Assembly (NCBI GenBank): GCA_015680685.1
Contig: MNCI01002803.1
Span: 1 to 62,000 of the forward strand
Direction of reading: 5' to 3'
DNA: 62,000 nt
Source of the DNA: Gnetum montanum
Taxonomy: Eukaryota; Streptophyta; Gnetopsida; Gnetales; Gnetaceae
Shown: piece by piece, positions 1-10,990 of the stretch
How the letters are laid out: each line of letters begins with the position of its first letter
How positions within the stretch are numbered: the stretch's first letter is position 1
The notes under the pieces: model-generated
What the model was told of the DNA's origin: nothing
Database searches by the model: none
The model's input: only the letters and a program-made list of their open reading frames with translations
Program-made: the position numbers and the translations under genes

Positions 1-166
1 TGCCGCCTCTTATTTATAGATATGGTGGCGGGACGCGATAACGCGTACGCGATATCGCAAGAGAAGACGCGATATCGCGTATGCGATATTGCATGGGATG
101 CGATATTGCGGCGGCCGTGATATCGCGTACGCGATATCGCGGCCTAGTGCAAGTCGCGTCTCATCA
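1..166 (-). repeat. Truncated LTR end (U3), minus-strand Ty3/gypsy
   Basis: The first 166 bases match the right end of the complete solo LTR at 52567-53669. Both have TATA-like TTATTTATAGA (sense TATAAATA), then CpG-rich palindromes around GATATCGCGTACGCGATATC, then the terminal GTCTCATCA. Read on the minus strand this is the 5' start of an LTR (TGATGAGAC...). The rest of the insertion lies outside the window, so solo LTR and full element cannot be told apart. It abuts gag/protease sequence of element 1, so it is nested in that element. Confidence 0.85.
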
Positions 167-829
167 ATTGGTTCCAACAACCACATGAAGAAAAGAACTT
201 TCTTCAGAACCAATAGTCCAACCAAGCCCTTGCAATCACAAGTGGCTGATTCCTTAGATGCCTCAGTATCAATCAGAACTTCAGTGACTCTTTCAACTCA
301 ACCACCACACTCAACACATACAATCATGCTAACACATGTTGTCATCTATTGGATCAAAGTTGGTCATCTTCCCAGGAAATTCTTTGATCCTGGGAGTCCT
401 CTGATATATTTACAAATCATTGGGAATGCGTCGTGCAAGGATCTTTTGGATTTAGGTTCCTATGTCAGCTTGATTTCTCAAAAAATGTACAAGGCCTAGA
501 ACCTACCTCCATTGAAAAAGAGCAACATCCATCTAGAGTTGGCCGACTAGTCCATCACTGTTCCATTAGGACTGGTTGAAGACATTGTTACCATTTTTTG
601 TGGGTGGTCGTATCCAGCTAACTTCCTAGTGATTCAGGTGAATAACGGTAAGAGGGACATCCCAATCATAATGGGAAGAGCATGGCTAAGCACCATCGAT
701 GCATGCCTAGGAATCCACGATCTTTCCCTAGAAATATCAAAGGAAAATACATTCGGAAAGATCGAGAAGAAGAAAGTTCCGTGCATTGCATACAGTGACA
801 CAGGGTGTAATTGCGTGCAGAGGTCATGA
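167..829 (+). pseudogene. Element 1 gag end and aspartic protease, broken
   Basis: The reading frame aligns with the intact protease frame of element 2 (6041-6547): shared HVVIYWIKVGHLP near the start, LISQKMYKA, SITVPLGLVEDI and IIMGRAWLSTIDA. The catalytic region reads DLGS where the family expects DSG, a change explained by one C-to-T. Stops at about 497 (TAG) and 548 (TAG) break the frame. The start is joined directly to a foreign LTR end at 166/167, so the N-terminal gag part is missing. The product would have matured the Gag-Pol polyprotein in the retroelement particle. Confidence 0.8.
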
Positions 830-1128
830 TTTGTGCAAAGTTTAACATTGCTTGCATGTAATTAGTGTGCATAAGTGATGAACATACAAAGATGCATGTA
901 TGCAACATCCACATGATAGGAAGGCACCCAGTGGCTAATAGCTAATTAAGAAAGTAGTTCAATCATATGCATGGAACCAACTGAGGGTTTGACTTGCGCT
1001 TACATCGATAGCATAGATGCATTAGAGCAAGTCCACCACAAACTTCTAAACCTTAACCTTGAAAATATCAACTAGGGGAAGTTGGGAATCCCTGAGAAAT
1101 TTAAGCAGGAGGCCCTTGAGCTAAAACC

Positions 1129-2567
1129 ATGCCCATCGGTATGGAATACACGTTCCTTAAAAATGGAAAATCAATAATTATCAACGCTAAGTTTGCTCAT
1201 CAACAGAAAGAAGAACTATTGAAGGTAATCAATAGATGTTCAAAAGCCTTCGCTTGGTCATATCCCGAATTAACTGGAATAGATCCTAGGATATGCCAAC
1301 ATAGGATTTACACCGACCCCTCCATGAAGCCTCGAAGACAATCGTAGAGGCATTTGAACCCAAAGTTGAAGCAAGCAGTCAAGGAAGAAATCGAATAGCT
1401 TCTCAAGGCTGGGTTCATATACCCCATTACTGATAGTGAATGGGTTAGCCTGTTAGTTATTGTGCCTAAAAAGGGAGGCAAATGGAGGATGTGCATAGAT
1501 TTTAGGCTACTGAATATGGAAACATTCAAAGATCACTTTCTGTTGCCATTGACCAAGTTTTAGACACCATCGTAGGGCATCACTATTGCAATTTTTTGGA
1601 TGGATATAGTGGATATAATTAAATACAAATAGCCCTAGAAGACCAAGCTAAGACTACGTTCACCAGTCCTTGGGGAACATTTGCATACAAATAGATGTTG
1701 TTTGGCTTGTGTAATGCCCCTGCAACATTTCAATGACTAGTTCTAAGCATCTTCCAATAGCAGATAGGAAATGGTGTAGAAGTCTTTATGGATGATTTCT
1801 CCACCTATGGAGCAAACTTTGATCAAGCTTTGGATAGGTTAGAACAAGTGTTAAAAAGATGTGTAGAAACCAATTTGAGGCTCAACTAGCAGAAAAGCCA
1901 TTTGATGATCCAAGAGGGCATAGTACTAGGGCACAAAATCTCACACACAGGGATAGAGGTAGACCTTGAGAAAATCAAAGTTATCCAAGGAATTACCCAT
2001 CAACCAAAAACTATCAAAGATATTCGGTCATTCCTTGGACATATTGGCTACTATAGGAGATTTATTGAGAACTTTTCAAAGGTTACCAAACTATTAGTGG
2101 AATTAATGAAAAAGGACGTACCTTTCGAGTGGACCAAAGAATGCGAATTAGCTTTCCAAACTCTAAAATAGAAGCTAGTAGAAACACCCATTCTACAAGC
2201 TTCTGACTGGTCCAAACCATTCCATATCATGATTAACGTGTCCAACTATGCTTTAGGAGCCGTACTTACACAGTTAGATGACCAAAAGTTTCCTTATTAC
2301 ATCCATTGTGCAAGTAGAAGTATCGTTGGTGCACAACTTACCTACACTACCACAGAGAAAGAATTGATGGTTGTAGTGTTTGCACTAGAAAAGTTTAGAC
2401 ACTATGTATTGGGATATAAAGTATATATAAATACAGATCATAGTGCAATAAGGTTCCTCATGAATAAGCCAATGGTAAGCCCTTGTATCATACGATGGCT
2501 TGTAATCTTACAAGAGTTCGATCTTATGATGATCGATCGTAAATGCATCGAGAATGTAGTTGCTAAT
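1129..2567 (+). pseudogene. Element 1 reverse transcriptase and RNase H, broken
   Basis: A conserved pre-RT segment (FAWSYPELTGIDP) is followed by RT motifs: KAGFIYPI, VPKKGGKWRMCIDFR, FGLCNAPATFQ and the catalytic box FMDDF at about 1787-1801, with both aspartates kept. Downstream are GHKISHTGIEVD and FLGHIGYYRRFI (thumb/connection), then the Ty3 RNase H region (FAL EKFRHY, INTDHSAI). At least five in-frame stops are present, typically CAG to TAG or CGA to TGA. The frame ends at the 5-bp target site CTAAT where element 2 begins; the same protein region resumes at 9653. The product would have copied element RNA into DNA. Confidence 0.88.
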
Positions 2568-3364
2568 TGATGAGCCGTGATATCATGTATGGGATATTGC
2601 ATCCTGCCTCATCTTTTATAAATAAGAGGTGGTGCCCTTTGTTCCCAATGGTAAGACTTAGACCATTATCCAAACTCTTGTAGTTTTATCATTCCAAAGT
2701 TAGAATAATTTTTGTGTGCTTGCAGTAGGAGTGATAGAGTGAACGGATCTTTATTCGAGCAAATTTGTACCTGAGCACACATTTGTGTATAATAATAAAG
2801 ACAAAATTTATGATAAACCCTGTAGCATATAGACTAAGCTAATTAGTAATTAATTATTGTTGAATGTTTAATGCTTTCCTAGTTAATTAATTTCTCTCTC
2901 AACCCTTGACACTCTTAGTTAAGTACACTAAATACGACCGCTTCAAGCATGCGTGTAGCGCTTGGTAACCTAGTAACAATTAGCGTTTGGTAATCCTAGC
3001 AATGTTGCACTGGTTCAGGATGTGTACAACAAGTGGGAATAGATACTAGTGTTAGGAACCTTTAGAAACTAGTTAATGAATAGTTAATGTAAGTTAGCCA
3101 CTTAGTTCTCTCTCCCTCTCCTTATTAGTAGAAGACATCAAAAAAGGTAAAAGCTATAAAAATCACATACCTCAAGCTTACTTAACCATACAATCGTGAC
3201 AATACAAGTAAGTTTGGAAAGACAACGATTGATTAACCAAGAGTGTTCCATTAAGGCGGGTAAGCATAAGGCGGGTAAGCACTTAGTCCTTGGAGTTCAA
3301 CCGGATTACGCGTGAAATGCTTGTATTCGTATGGTTACGTGTAGGGGTACCTCGCCACTCATCA
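2568..3364 (+). repeat. 5' LTR of element 2
   Basis: The LTR runs from TGATGAGCCG to CACTCATCA (TG...CA), 797 bp. A TATA box (TATAAATA) lies at about 2618, shortly after decayed remnants of the GATATC palindromes. The 3' half carries motifs shared with every related LTR here: GGTTCAGGATGTGTAC, AACCATACAAT and GGGGTACCTCGCC. It pairs with 8867-9647; the two differ most in the U3 palindromes, mainly by C/T and G/A changes. Confidence 0.92.
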
Positions 3365-3365
3365 T

Positions 3366-3384
3366 TGGCATCATTTCTGGGGAC
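3366..3384 (+). other. Primer-binding site, probably tRNA-Asp type, mutated
   Basis: Two bases after the 5' LTR is TGGCATCATTTCTGGGGAC. It differs at five places from TGGCGCCGTTGCCGGGGAC, the complement of a plant tRNA-Asp 3' end as I recall it; four of these are C/T or G/A changes. Element D has a better-preserved relative (TGGTGCCATTGTTGGGAA) in the same place. The tRNA identity is from memory. Confidence 0.65.
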
Positions 3385-3479
3385 TTAGTTGTTTGTTCAC
3401 TGCATAGAACATAGGAAATCATTCATATCATTGGAATGCTAGAACAAACCATTAGGGTTAATCAAAGAAAGATAAGATA

Positions 3480-5849
3480 ATGGTACATTGCACACCGAAT
3501 AAGAAAGTATGTCTTCTTCTTCGCATAAGAGCATTTCACCGCCTAGGACTAACACAAGAGACAGTCGGCGGCATAATATACGTAACCAAGATCTGCCATT
3601 TCCTCAATAGTTTCAGGTGGTATATACTCATCACGATGAGTATGTACCTGATTTCACCTTTATTCTCCACTAAGATGAACAATTGCGTTGGAGAGACTTG
3701 GAGGGTAACATAGTGTTGCCTCCAGACCGATCAGTCCCCAACATGCTCCTTCGTGCTCTCACATGAATAGGCATGCCACTTTTATATGCAGAATACATTG
3801 CATGCAATCATGACACAAGGGACTATCATCCCACAGAAGTGCAACGTTAAAGGAACTTGCAACAGGAGAGATACCATATATCCTTGAAGGGTAAATGGTC
3901 CCATAACGCTTTGCACGTCTTAAGTGAAATTGAGGGTGGTGAACCTATTTCAACAGGTTCTCCACAAAATGATGTTTCCCCTCCTAACGATGGTTAGTAG
4001 GTGGTGTATCAGAACCTCCACTCCACTATTCACAACCCTGGTTTTGATACCCATGAACACGAAGTGTTCAACAAGGGAACACAAAAACACGATAAGGGCG
4101 AACATTTTGATCGTGATCACGATCAGGGCTGAGACCACTGAAGAGAAGGTAGAAAACATCATCATGACAATGGTTCTCCTTCTTCTCCACCTTCATCATC
4201 ACCTTCACCCTCTCCTTGAGTGTCTAGACGCAGTCATAAGGAAACCAATTGTGAGGATAAAGGAAAGCATAGTGAAAAACATCGACGAGATAGTCGAGAA
4301 CAAGGACAAGGGCACTCGAAGGAATCAAGGCATAGAAGAAGGGAGAGTAGGGAACCAGATAGACACCATAGATGCTACGAATGAGATGATCATGAAGAAC
4401 CCCTACTTGCAACTAGAAGCATGCTAGATATAATGAAGGCTGTAAAAGTTCCAACAAGGCACCAAAAGGATAGTAGGATCAAGAGGTTAGACATGAAAAA
4501 TATCCCACAATTTGAAGGGGGATACAACACTAATCCTCAAAATCATTTACAAGCATTCCATAATGCATGTGCCTTGCAAAACATAGAGAACGAATGGCAA
4601 AAAATGAAGTTGTTCCCAAGGACACTAGTGAAAGAAGTGGAAAGCTAGTACCAGTCCTTAGAATCGGAACCCATTCGGAGGTGGAGTACAATGTTAGAAT
4701 TGTTCAATGATAAGTACCAAACATACTCCCGAGTGTCTAACCTGTGAAAGCAAATCCAAGGATGGAAGCAAGGAAATCATGAACCCTTGGATGCTACCAT
4801 GGGCCACTATTACGCACTGTTACATCGTTGCCTTGGCCATGGTTATTTGTAGTGGGATCAACTACGCCATCTCGTAGATGGACTTAGGAATGAAACAAGG
4901 AGAACCCTTGGAACGTATGCCCAAGGAAGATTATCAGAGCTTAGGTCTCATCAAATTCATAGATTGCTAGAGCAAGTAGCCAAGGAAGAAGGTGAGCTAT
5001 GGAAGAGAGAAAGTACAGAAGAATATAACTGAGATCCTTCCCTCTGAAAAAGGGGGGTGAGATTTTGTGAGGAAGAAGAGTCACCACTCGAATAGATGGT
5101 GAATAGGAAAAATTTTCCACTCCAAAAGTTAACAACAGAAGTATTGACAAAGGTAGACCAAATGTGGGACTTCTTGGATAGTAGGTTTGAAACTGTTCTC
5201 AAAATTGTAGAGGAGTCTAGGGAGTGAGGTAGTGACCGTGACAAAAAGAAAAAGAGAGATGTGGACAATGCACGTAATAAGGATAAGGGAAAAATGGCCA
5301 TCACAGAAGAGGTTGTAGATTCAAACACAAACAATGAGGGTGGATGCGAGATATGCCAATATAACCATCCTAAGGGATGTTTCCCAGTGATCTCACATCT
5401 ACAAGAGTCTGGGGGTGTATGCACTCAACCCACAACTTAACAAACAACAAGCACCCCAACGGTTACCTTATCCCCAAGGTAACCCAAGGCAATTCCACCA
5501 ATCTTCAACATATTATCCAAGTGGAACTCCACCACAACCTGTTGAGCAACATCAATAGTGGCAATACCCACAGTCATGGGGGATGCCACCACAAAGGCAA
5601 CAATACCCCTACCAGAAACTAGACCCATATGGCTACTACGTGCAGCATCCAATCTCTCCACGTGACTCTGTTGGTCATGTTACACCACAACATCACTACC
5701 AAGCTCGTGAGTATTATAAAACTCCTTCTCCTAGGGGAGATAACCCACAAACATACCATCCTTCAAATCCATCCGCAACTCTCACACCAATGGCTCCATT
5801 ACCACCTGCTCCAGTAATGCAAGGGAAACTTCCTACTCAACCACAATAA
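3480..5849 (+). pseudogene. Element 2 gag, frame-broken
   Basis: Coding sequence is spread over several frames. About 4170-4420 encodes a charged, Ser/Arg/His-rich stretch. About 4421-4740 is a capsid-like block with DMKNIPQFEGGYN, AFHNACAL and NEWQKMKLFPRTL, typical of plant gag domains. About 5100-5230 holds a helical KVDQMWDFLDSRF segment. A zinc-knuckle-like CEICQYNHPKGC lies at about 5346-5381, spacing CX2CX3HX3C, close to the Athila-type knuckle. A Pro/Gln/Tyr-rich tail follows. The same blocks occur on the minus strand in element D. Gag would have formed the particle shell. Stops occur at about 4647 and 4747 among others. Confidence 0.8.
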
Positions 5850-6040
5850 TGTAATGCTACGAGGGCTGTAAATCTTCAACCCGCTACTAGTTCTGATAAT
5901 CATATGAAGAGAAGACCTTTCTTCAAAACCAACAGTCCAACCAAGCCCTCGCAACCACAAGCAGTTGAACATCTGAACGTCTCCCCATCAAATAAGGCTT
6001 CAGACCAAACGTCTCCCCTTCAAACCAAACACCGAACTCA

Positions 6041-6547
6041 ATGCATACGGTTATGTTAACACATGTCGTTATTGACTGGATCAAGGTGGGTCACCTTCCC
6101 AAGAAATTCTCTGATCTTGGAAGCCCTCTAATCTATCTCCAAGTTGCTAGGAATGAGCCATGTAAAGCTCTTCTGGACTCAAGTTCTGGAGTGAATCTAA
6201 TATCACAAGAGATGTACAAAGCCTGGAACCTGCCTCCATTAAGGAAGAGCAATATTTGCCTAAAGTTGGCCGACCAGTCCATCACTGTTCCCTTGGGACT
6301 GGTGGAGGATATCATTACCACTGTGTGTGGGTGGTTGTACCTAGCTGATTTACTAGTGATACAAGTGAATAATGATAAAGGGGACTTCCCAATAATAATG
6401 GGAAGGGCATGGCTAAGTACTGTAGATGCACATCTAGGAATCCACGATCTTTCCCTGGAAATATCTAAGGAGAACACTTTTGGAAAGATCAAGAAGAAGA
6501 AGGTTCCATGCATCACATACAATGATACAGGGTGCAATTGCGTGTAG
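6041..6547 (+). CDS. Element 2 aspartic protease region, open frame
   Basis: This 168-residue open frame is the longest intact part of element 2. A retropepsin-like core is visible: LLDSSSGVNLIS as the flap-side active-site region (DSS where DSG is usual, one G-to-A change), ADQSITVPLG in the middle and IIMGRAWLSTVDA as the second conserved strand (compare ILGRPFL in relatives). It ends TGCNCV then TAG. Upstream gag is separated by stops, so it would have been made as part of Gag-PR. No RT follows, unlike in element 1. The altered DSG makes activity doubtful. Confidence 0.75.
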   Translation: MHTVMLTHVVIDWIKVGHLPKKFSDLGSPLIYLQVARNEPCKALLDSSSGVNLISQEMYKAWNLPPLRKSNICLKLADQSITVPLGLVEDIITTVCGWLYLADLLVIQVNNDKGDFPIIMGRAWLSTVDAHLGIHDLSLEISKENTFGKIKKKKVPCITYNDTGCNCV

Positions 6548-6824
6548 AGATCATGGGTTGAGCAAAGTTTAGCATTGCCTGCATGCAACCGGTGTGCACA
6601 AGATCTTAACCTACAAAAGTGCCTATATGCAGCAGCCACACGACAAAGAGACACCTAGTGGCTGATAGTTGAACAAGAGAGTAACTTACTGACATGGATG
6701 GAACTAATTGAGGGAATAACTTGTGCTTACATTGAAAGCATAGATGCACTAAAGCAAGTTTGTCATCAACTTCCAACCTTAACCTGGAAAACATCAACTG
6801 GGAAAAGTTGGAAATTCCTAAAAA

Positions 6825-8866
6825 AAGTTAGACAAAAATCTTAATAAGAGATTATTAGTCTATGTGCAACAGACAAAAACTTTCCATGAATTTAGAATGG
6901 TCAATGCACATAGTACCTCTAAGAAAGGATGATCCTACTCACTATTTTGGATCTCCTCCTTCCAACTCAGTCATGGGGGAGACGACCACCTCTACTAACC
7001 AATTGAGGCCCTCAATTCCTTTTTCTTTTTAAGTTTTTGTTTTACAAATTTCTTTAACTTTTCTTGTTTTTTTTTGCAACATCGTTTATACTTTTTGATT
7101 TCTTTGTGCGGTTGTTTATTTTGTTAGGTTTTTCACCTAATAAGTGCTCCTAATGGTGGTATGAACTGTATTCTATTGATTATTAATGTTTGATTTTTAC
7201 CTTTGAGTTATAATGTTGATACTAAGGTATGGTTCTTTTGATATAATAGGCAATGAGTCCACGTCATTCATGCATTCATGAAAATTCTATGGTCTCTCTG
7301 GGCTTGGAATTGTATGGTCCCTTTCTTAATAATAAAACTATTAACGAATTGGTGATTGGGCATTTCTCAAACTGAGGAAGGACTCAAGGACCGAAAAGGA
7401 TGTGACTTCAAGGGGATTTGATGCATTTGTGCTGGCCATTCTCTTGGGTGCTTGGATGTTTTCTTCTTGAGTTTTCCTTACCATTCTAACATTGCTCCAT
7501 TATCAGGAAGTTGAGCTAATAAGAATAATAAGTCTTTGCATGGTGTGGTTCTCACGCAAAAAAAAATAAAATAAAATAGTGAGAATTCAAAGCACACCCC
7601 TTAGACAAAATAATCATTTGGGCTACAAGCACTGGTTATGGAACTAAACAAACATGTTCCCTCTAACTAAGGCCCTTTCTCTCTTCCTACTTTTCCCTTT
7701 CTTGTCTCCTCGGAATGGTCGTGACTCTTTGGCGGAAGCATTCTTGTTACTTCAAGTGGATGGATTGGCCAAGTGTATTAATGCGAAGTCACTAGATGTG
7801 GATTGTTTGAGGCTGGATTTGGGATGAGATCTACTCAGTCACATTAACCATAAATACACAAGGGATTGTACACCACCTTGTTCTTGGGACTCCATTCCAT
7901 TCTCTTCTTTTCATCATTCTTTCTCCATTCTCCACCTCATTGTCGATTGTATCAGTAGTCTATATTTTAGTTGATACATTGTTTTCTCTTTGGTTAAATT
8001 CTTGTGGTTAAGACTTTAACTCTTGCTTCCAAATGACATTTCTAGAGCCTATGGACTCTTTGAATGTGGGTTTGTCAAGGCATCAAAGACATGAGCCTGC
8101 TTTGGGGAGGACCCACCGGCATTCCTATTTGGTGCATCAGTTAACTTCTTCCCCTTAAACATTTTCGCAATCAACATTTGTTTTGTTCATTACCATCTCT
8201 AACATTCATTTTATCGGCGTTGTCGTTGTTTCTTTTTCTCCATCTTTCTTATTCTTTATCTTTTTCCATTTTATTGCTACCAGAGGATCTCTCTTAGTCA
8301 TGGGGGCCTTGGTCCAAATTTTTCAATTCTTCCTAACCCCTACACCTTGGGTAGTCAACAGTGTTATATCTCTAGAATCCATATCGGCCATATCACAACT
8401 TAGCTAATGGACTTTACACCAAAGCAAGGTATCAACTGTATTGTGATTTACTTATCCTTGCTCATATGTGACTATGTTGTGTGTGCAAATGGTAATCATA
8501 CAACAATGGACTGGACCTAGAGGAAACACTTAGGATGGACTGGTGCTAGAACAGTCGTGCAAGGAACAAGATTGATGGTGCACTCATGGATGGACAATGG
8601 AAGGCACAATTTTGGCATCCCCAGCAACAAATCTTCTCCTTTTTTTTCTCTCTCTCTTCTCTCTCAACTGTCAAATAAGGCCAGATGTCAAATGTGTATA
8701 GTGTTCATGCTTGTGGTCATGAACACTAATGTTGCCATGTATTGTAATGTTGATCCGTTCACATGTCACCCCATTCACCATCAATGTCATTCAAGTCAAT
8801 AATCTCATACCTTCCCAATATTTTGTAAGGAACTTGAGGATGAGTTTTCATTCAGTCATGGGGGTA
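6825..8866 (+). other. Element 2 deletion scar, non-coding 3' region and polypurine tract
   Basis: Similarity to element 1 leaves the pre-RT linker near 6825 and resumes near 6865 with sequence that in element 1 lies after integrase (about 10975), so the whole RT-RH-IN block is missing. From 6866 to 8866 the sequence tracks the 3' region of element 1 (10991-12973) with many substitutions and no long frame. It ends in the polypurine tract TCAGTCATGGGGGTA at 8852-8866. Two more copies of the AGTCATGGGGG core lie at about 6969 and 8297. Confidence 0.75.
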
Positions 8867-9647
8867 TGATGAGCCACGATATCACATACGCGATATCACA
8901 TCCTGCTTCATCTTCTATAAATAAGAGGCGACGCCCTTTGTTCCCAGTAGTAAGACTTAGGCCATTAGCCAAACTCTCGCAGTTTTATCATTCCAAAGTT
9001 AGAATAATTTCTGTGTGCCCGCAGTAGGAGTCATAGAGTGAACGGATCTTTATTCGAGAAAATTTATACCTGAGCACACATTTTTGTACGACAATAAAGA
9101 TGAACTTTATGATAAACCTTGCAGCATATAGACTAAGCTAATTAGTAATTAATTATTGTTGAATGTTTAATGCTTTCCTAGTTAATTAATTTCTTTCTCA
9201 ACCCTTGACACTCTTAATTAAGTACATTCGGTACGACCACTTTGAGCATGCGTGTAGCGCTTGGTAACCTAGTAACGATTAGCATTTGGTAATCCCAGCA
9301 GCGTTGCACTGGTTCAGGATGTGTACGACAAGTGAGAACGGATACTGGTGTTAGGAACCTTTAAAACTAGTTAATAAATAGTTAATGTAAGTTAGCCACT
9401 TAGTTCTCTCTCCCTCTCCTTATTAGCCGAAGACATCAAAAAAGGTAAAAGCTATAAAAAACACATACCTCAAGCTTACTTAACCATACAACCGTGCCAA
9501 TACAAGTAAGTTTGGGAAGACAACGATTGATTAACCAAGAGTGTTCCATTAAGGCACGTAAGCACTTAGTCCTTGGAGTTTGACCAGATCGCGTGTGAAA
9601 CGCTCGTATTGATATGGTTGAGTGTAGGGGTACCTCACCACTCATCA
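8867..9647 (+). repeat. 3' LTR of element 2
   Basis: This 781-bp partner of 2568-3364 starts TGATGAGCCACGATATC and ends CACTCATCA, followed by CTAAG. Its U3 keeps more CpG in the palindromic block than the 5' copy. The 16-bp loss is small and scattered. Confidence 0.92.
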
Positions 9648-9652
9648 CTAAG

Positions 9653-10990
9653 CATATATCTTGGTTACGATGGGACAACAAAGAGGACGAGTATCTAATT
9701 TTTGATTATTTTCCTGATGAATTCCTCTTTGCTGGTATAGTGAATAATCAATCACCCACGAATGCAAACTGGTACAGTAGCATTCTTACCTATCTCCTCA
9801 CCCAAAAAACACCACAAGAGTTAAACCTTAAGAAGAAATAATAGTTTCTTCACCGAGCCAAGTACTTTATGGAGATCAATGAGAAACTTTACAAAGTGTG
9901 TCCCGATGGCTTGGTTCGATGGTGTGTTCCCAATATAGATCAACTGTGAGTTCTCCAAGACACTCATGTGGGTCCTTGTGGGGGTCATTACGTTGGGAGA
10001 TGAACAACCATCAAGATATTGCTTGCAGGATATTATTGGCCTACATTATTTCAAGACGCCCATCGTTTTGTCCAATCTTGTGAGTGCTGTCAACGTGATG
10101 GGAGAATGACTGCTAGAATGGAGGGTCAACAACAATGGATTCAACCATTAGAACCCTTCGACATCTGGGGAATTGATTTTATGGGGCCAATTACACCAAT
10201 GTCCAATGGAAAAGACTATATCATTGTTGTTGTTGATTACCTAACTAAATGGGCAGAAGTAGCTGCTGTTAAGGATTGTACATCATCTACAGCTACACAA
10301 TTTGTTCAACAACAAATCATAAATAGGTTTGGTGTGACTCGTCCACTTATTTCAGATAATGGTACCCACTTCATAGGTGCAACCTTTTAGAAATTAATGC
10401 AACACTTAGGGGTTGAGCATAAATTGACTACAGCATACCACCCCCAAGCGAATGGTCAAGCAGAGGTCACCAACAGGGAGATGACGAAGATATTGACAAG
10501 AACCATTAGAAAGTTTAGGTGAGACTAGAGCACTAAACTGAACGATGCTCTTTGGGCATACCTCTCCACATGGAAACTCCCTATAGGCTACTCTCCCTAT
10601 GAGTTAGTGTATGGTAAATTACCAACGCTTCCCATTCAAACTGAGCTCCATACACTATCCATGGCATGTGACCTCAACCTTGACCTTAATTTAGCATAGA
10701 AACAATGGTTAGTAATCCTTAACTATTAGATGAAAACTGACTAGTGGCCCTGTCATCTAACAAGTTGCACGAGTCATTCAATAAACAACATCATAACCTA
10801 AGGATTAGGAAATTTAAATATCAATTTGGAGATAAGGTTCTCTACTAGAATCCCACACATGTGCCACAACGTACTAAGTTTCAAACACTGTGGGAAGGAC
10901 CTTATATTATCTATGAAACTTTTCCTTCAGGGGCCATGACAAATATACAAACCTGAGAGCCCAAACAAGAAATTGTTGGTCAACGTACAA
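9653..10990 (+). pseudogene. Element 1 integrase (with RNase H end), broken
   Basis: The frame continues from 2567 across element 2: HISWL and FPDEFLFA form the linker after RNase H. Integrase follows: a zinc-binding HHCC region with CECCQR at about 10081, and the catalytic triad D (GIDFMGP, about 10168), D (SDNGTHF, about 10354) and E (ANGQAEVTN, about 10440). A C-terminal GPY-like segment (KVL, then WEGPYII) lies near 10830-10915. Stops interrupt it at about 9841, 10388 and further on. The enzyme would have inserted element DNA into the chromosome. Confidence 0.87.

Larger units (their letters stand above)
2568..9647 (+). mobile_element. Element 2: gag-protease-only Ty3/gypsy element nested in element 1
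   Basis: This 7080-bp unit has two direct LTRs (2568-3364 and 8867-9647), a primer-binding site, gag, protease, a 3' non-coding region and a polypurine tract. It lies between CTAAT (2563-2567) and CTAAG (9648-9652), a 5-bp target duplication with one later change, and splits the RNase H/connection part of element 1 pol. Compared with element 1 it lacks RT, RNase H and integrase, about 2.8 kb; the scar lies near 6825-6865. It probably depended on enzymes of a related element (inference). Confidence 0.92.

Noticed and set aside
1-166. CRISPR-like or satellite array from GATATC repeats
   Set aside because: Units are irregular, without spacers of constant length, and align with the U3 of an LTR.
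4941-5424. Minus-strand frames of 69 and 155 residues
   Set aside because: They lie opposite the gag coding region of element 2 and have no motif of their own.
8183-8802. Frames of 74 and 81 residues, possible envelope-like gene between integrase position and LTR
   Set aside because: Low complexity Phe/Ser-rich translation, not preserved in the matching region of element 1, no signal or membrane pattern shared.
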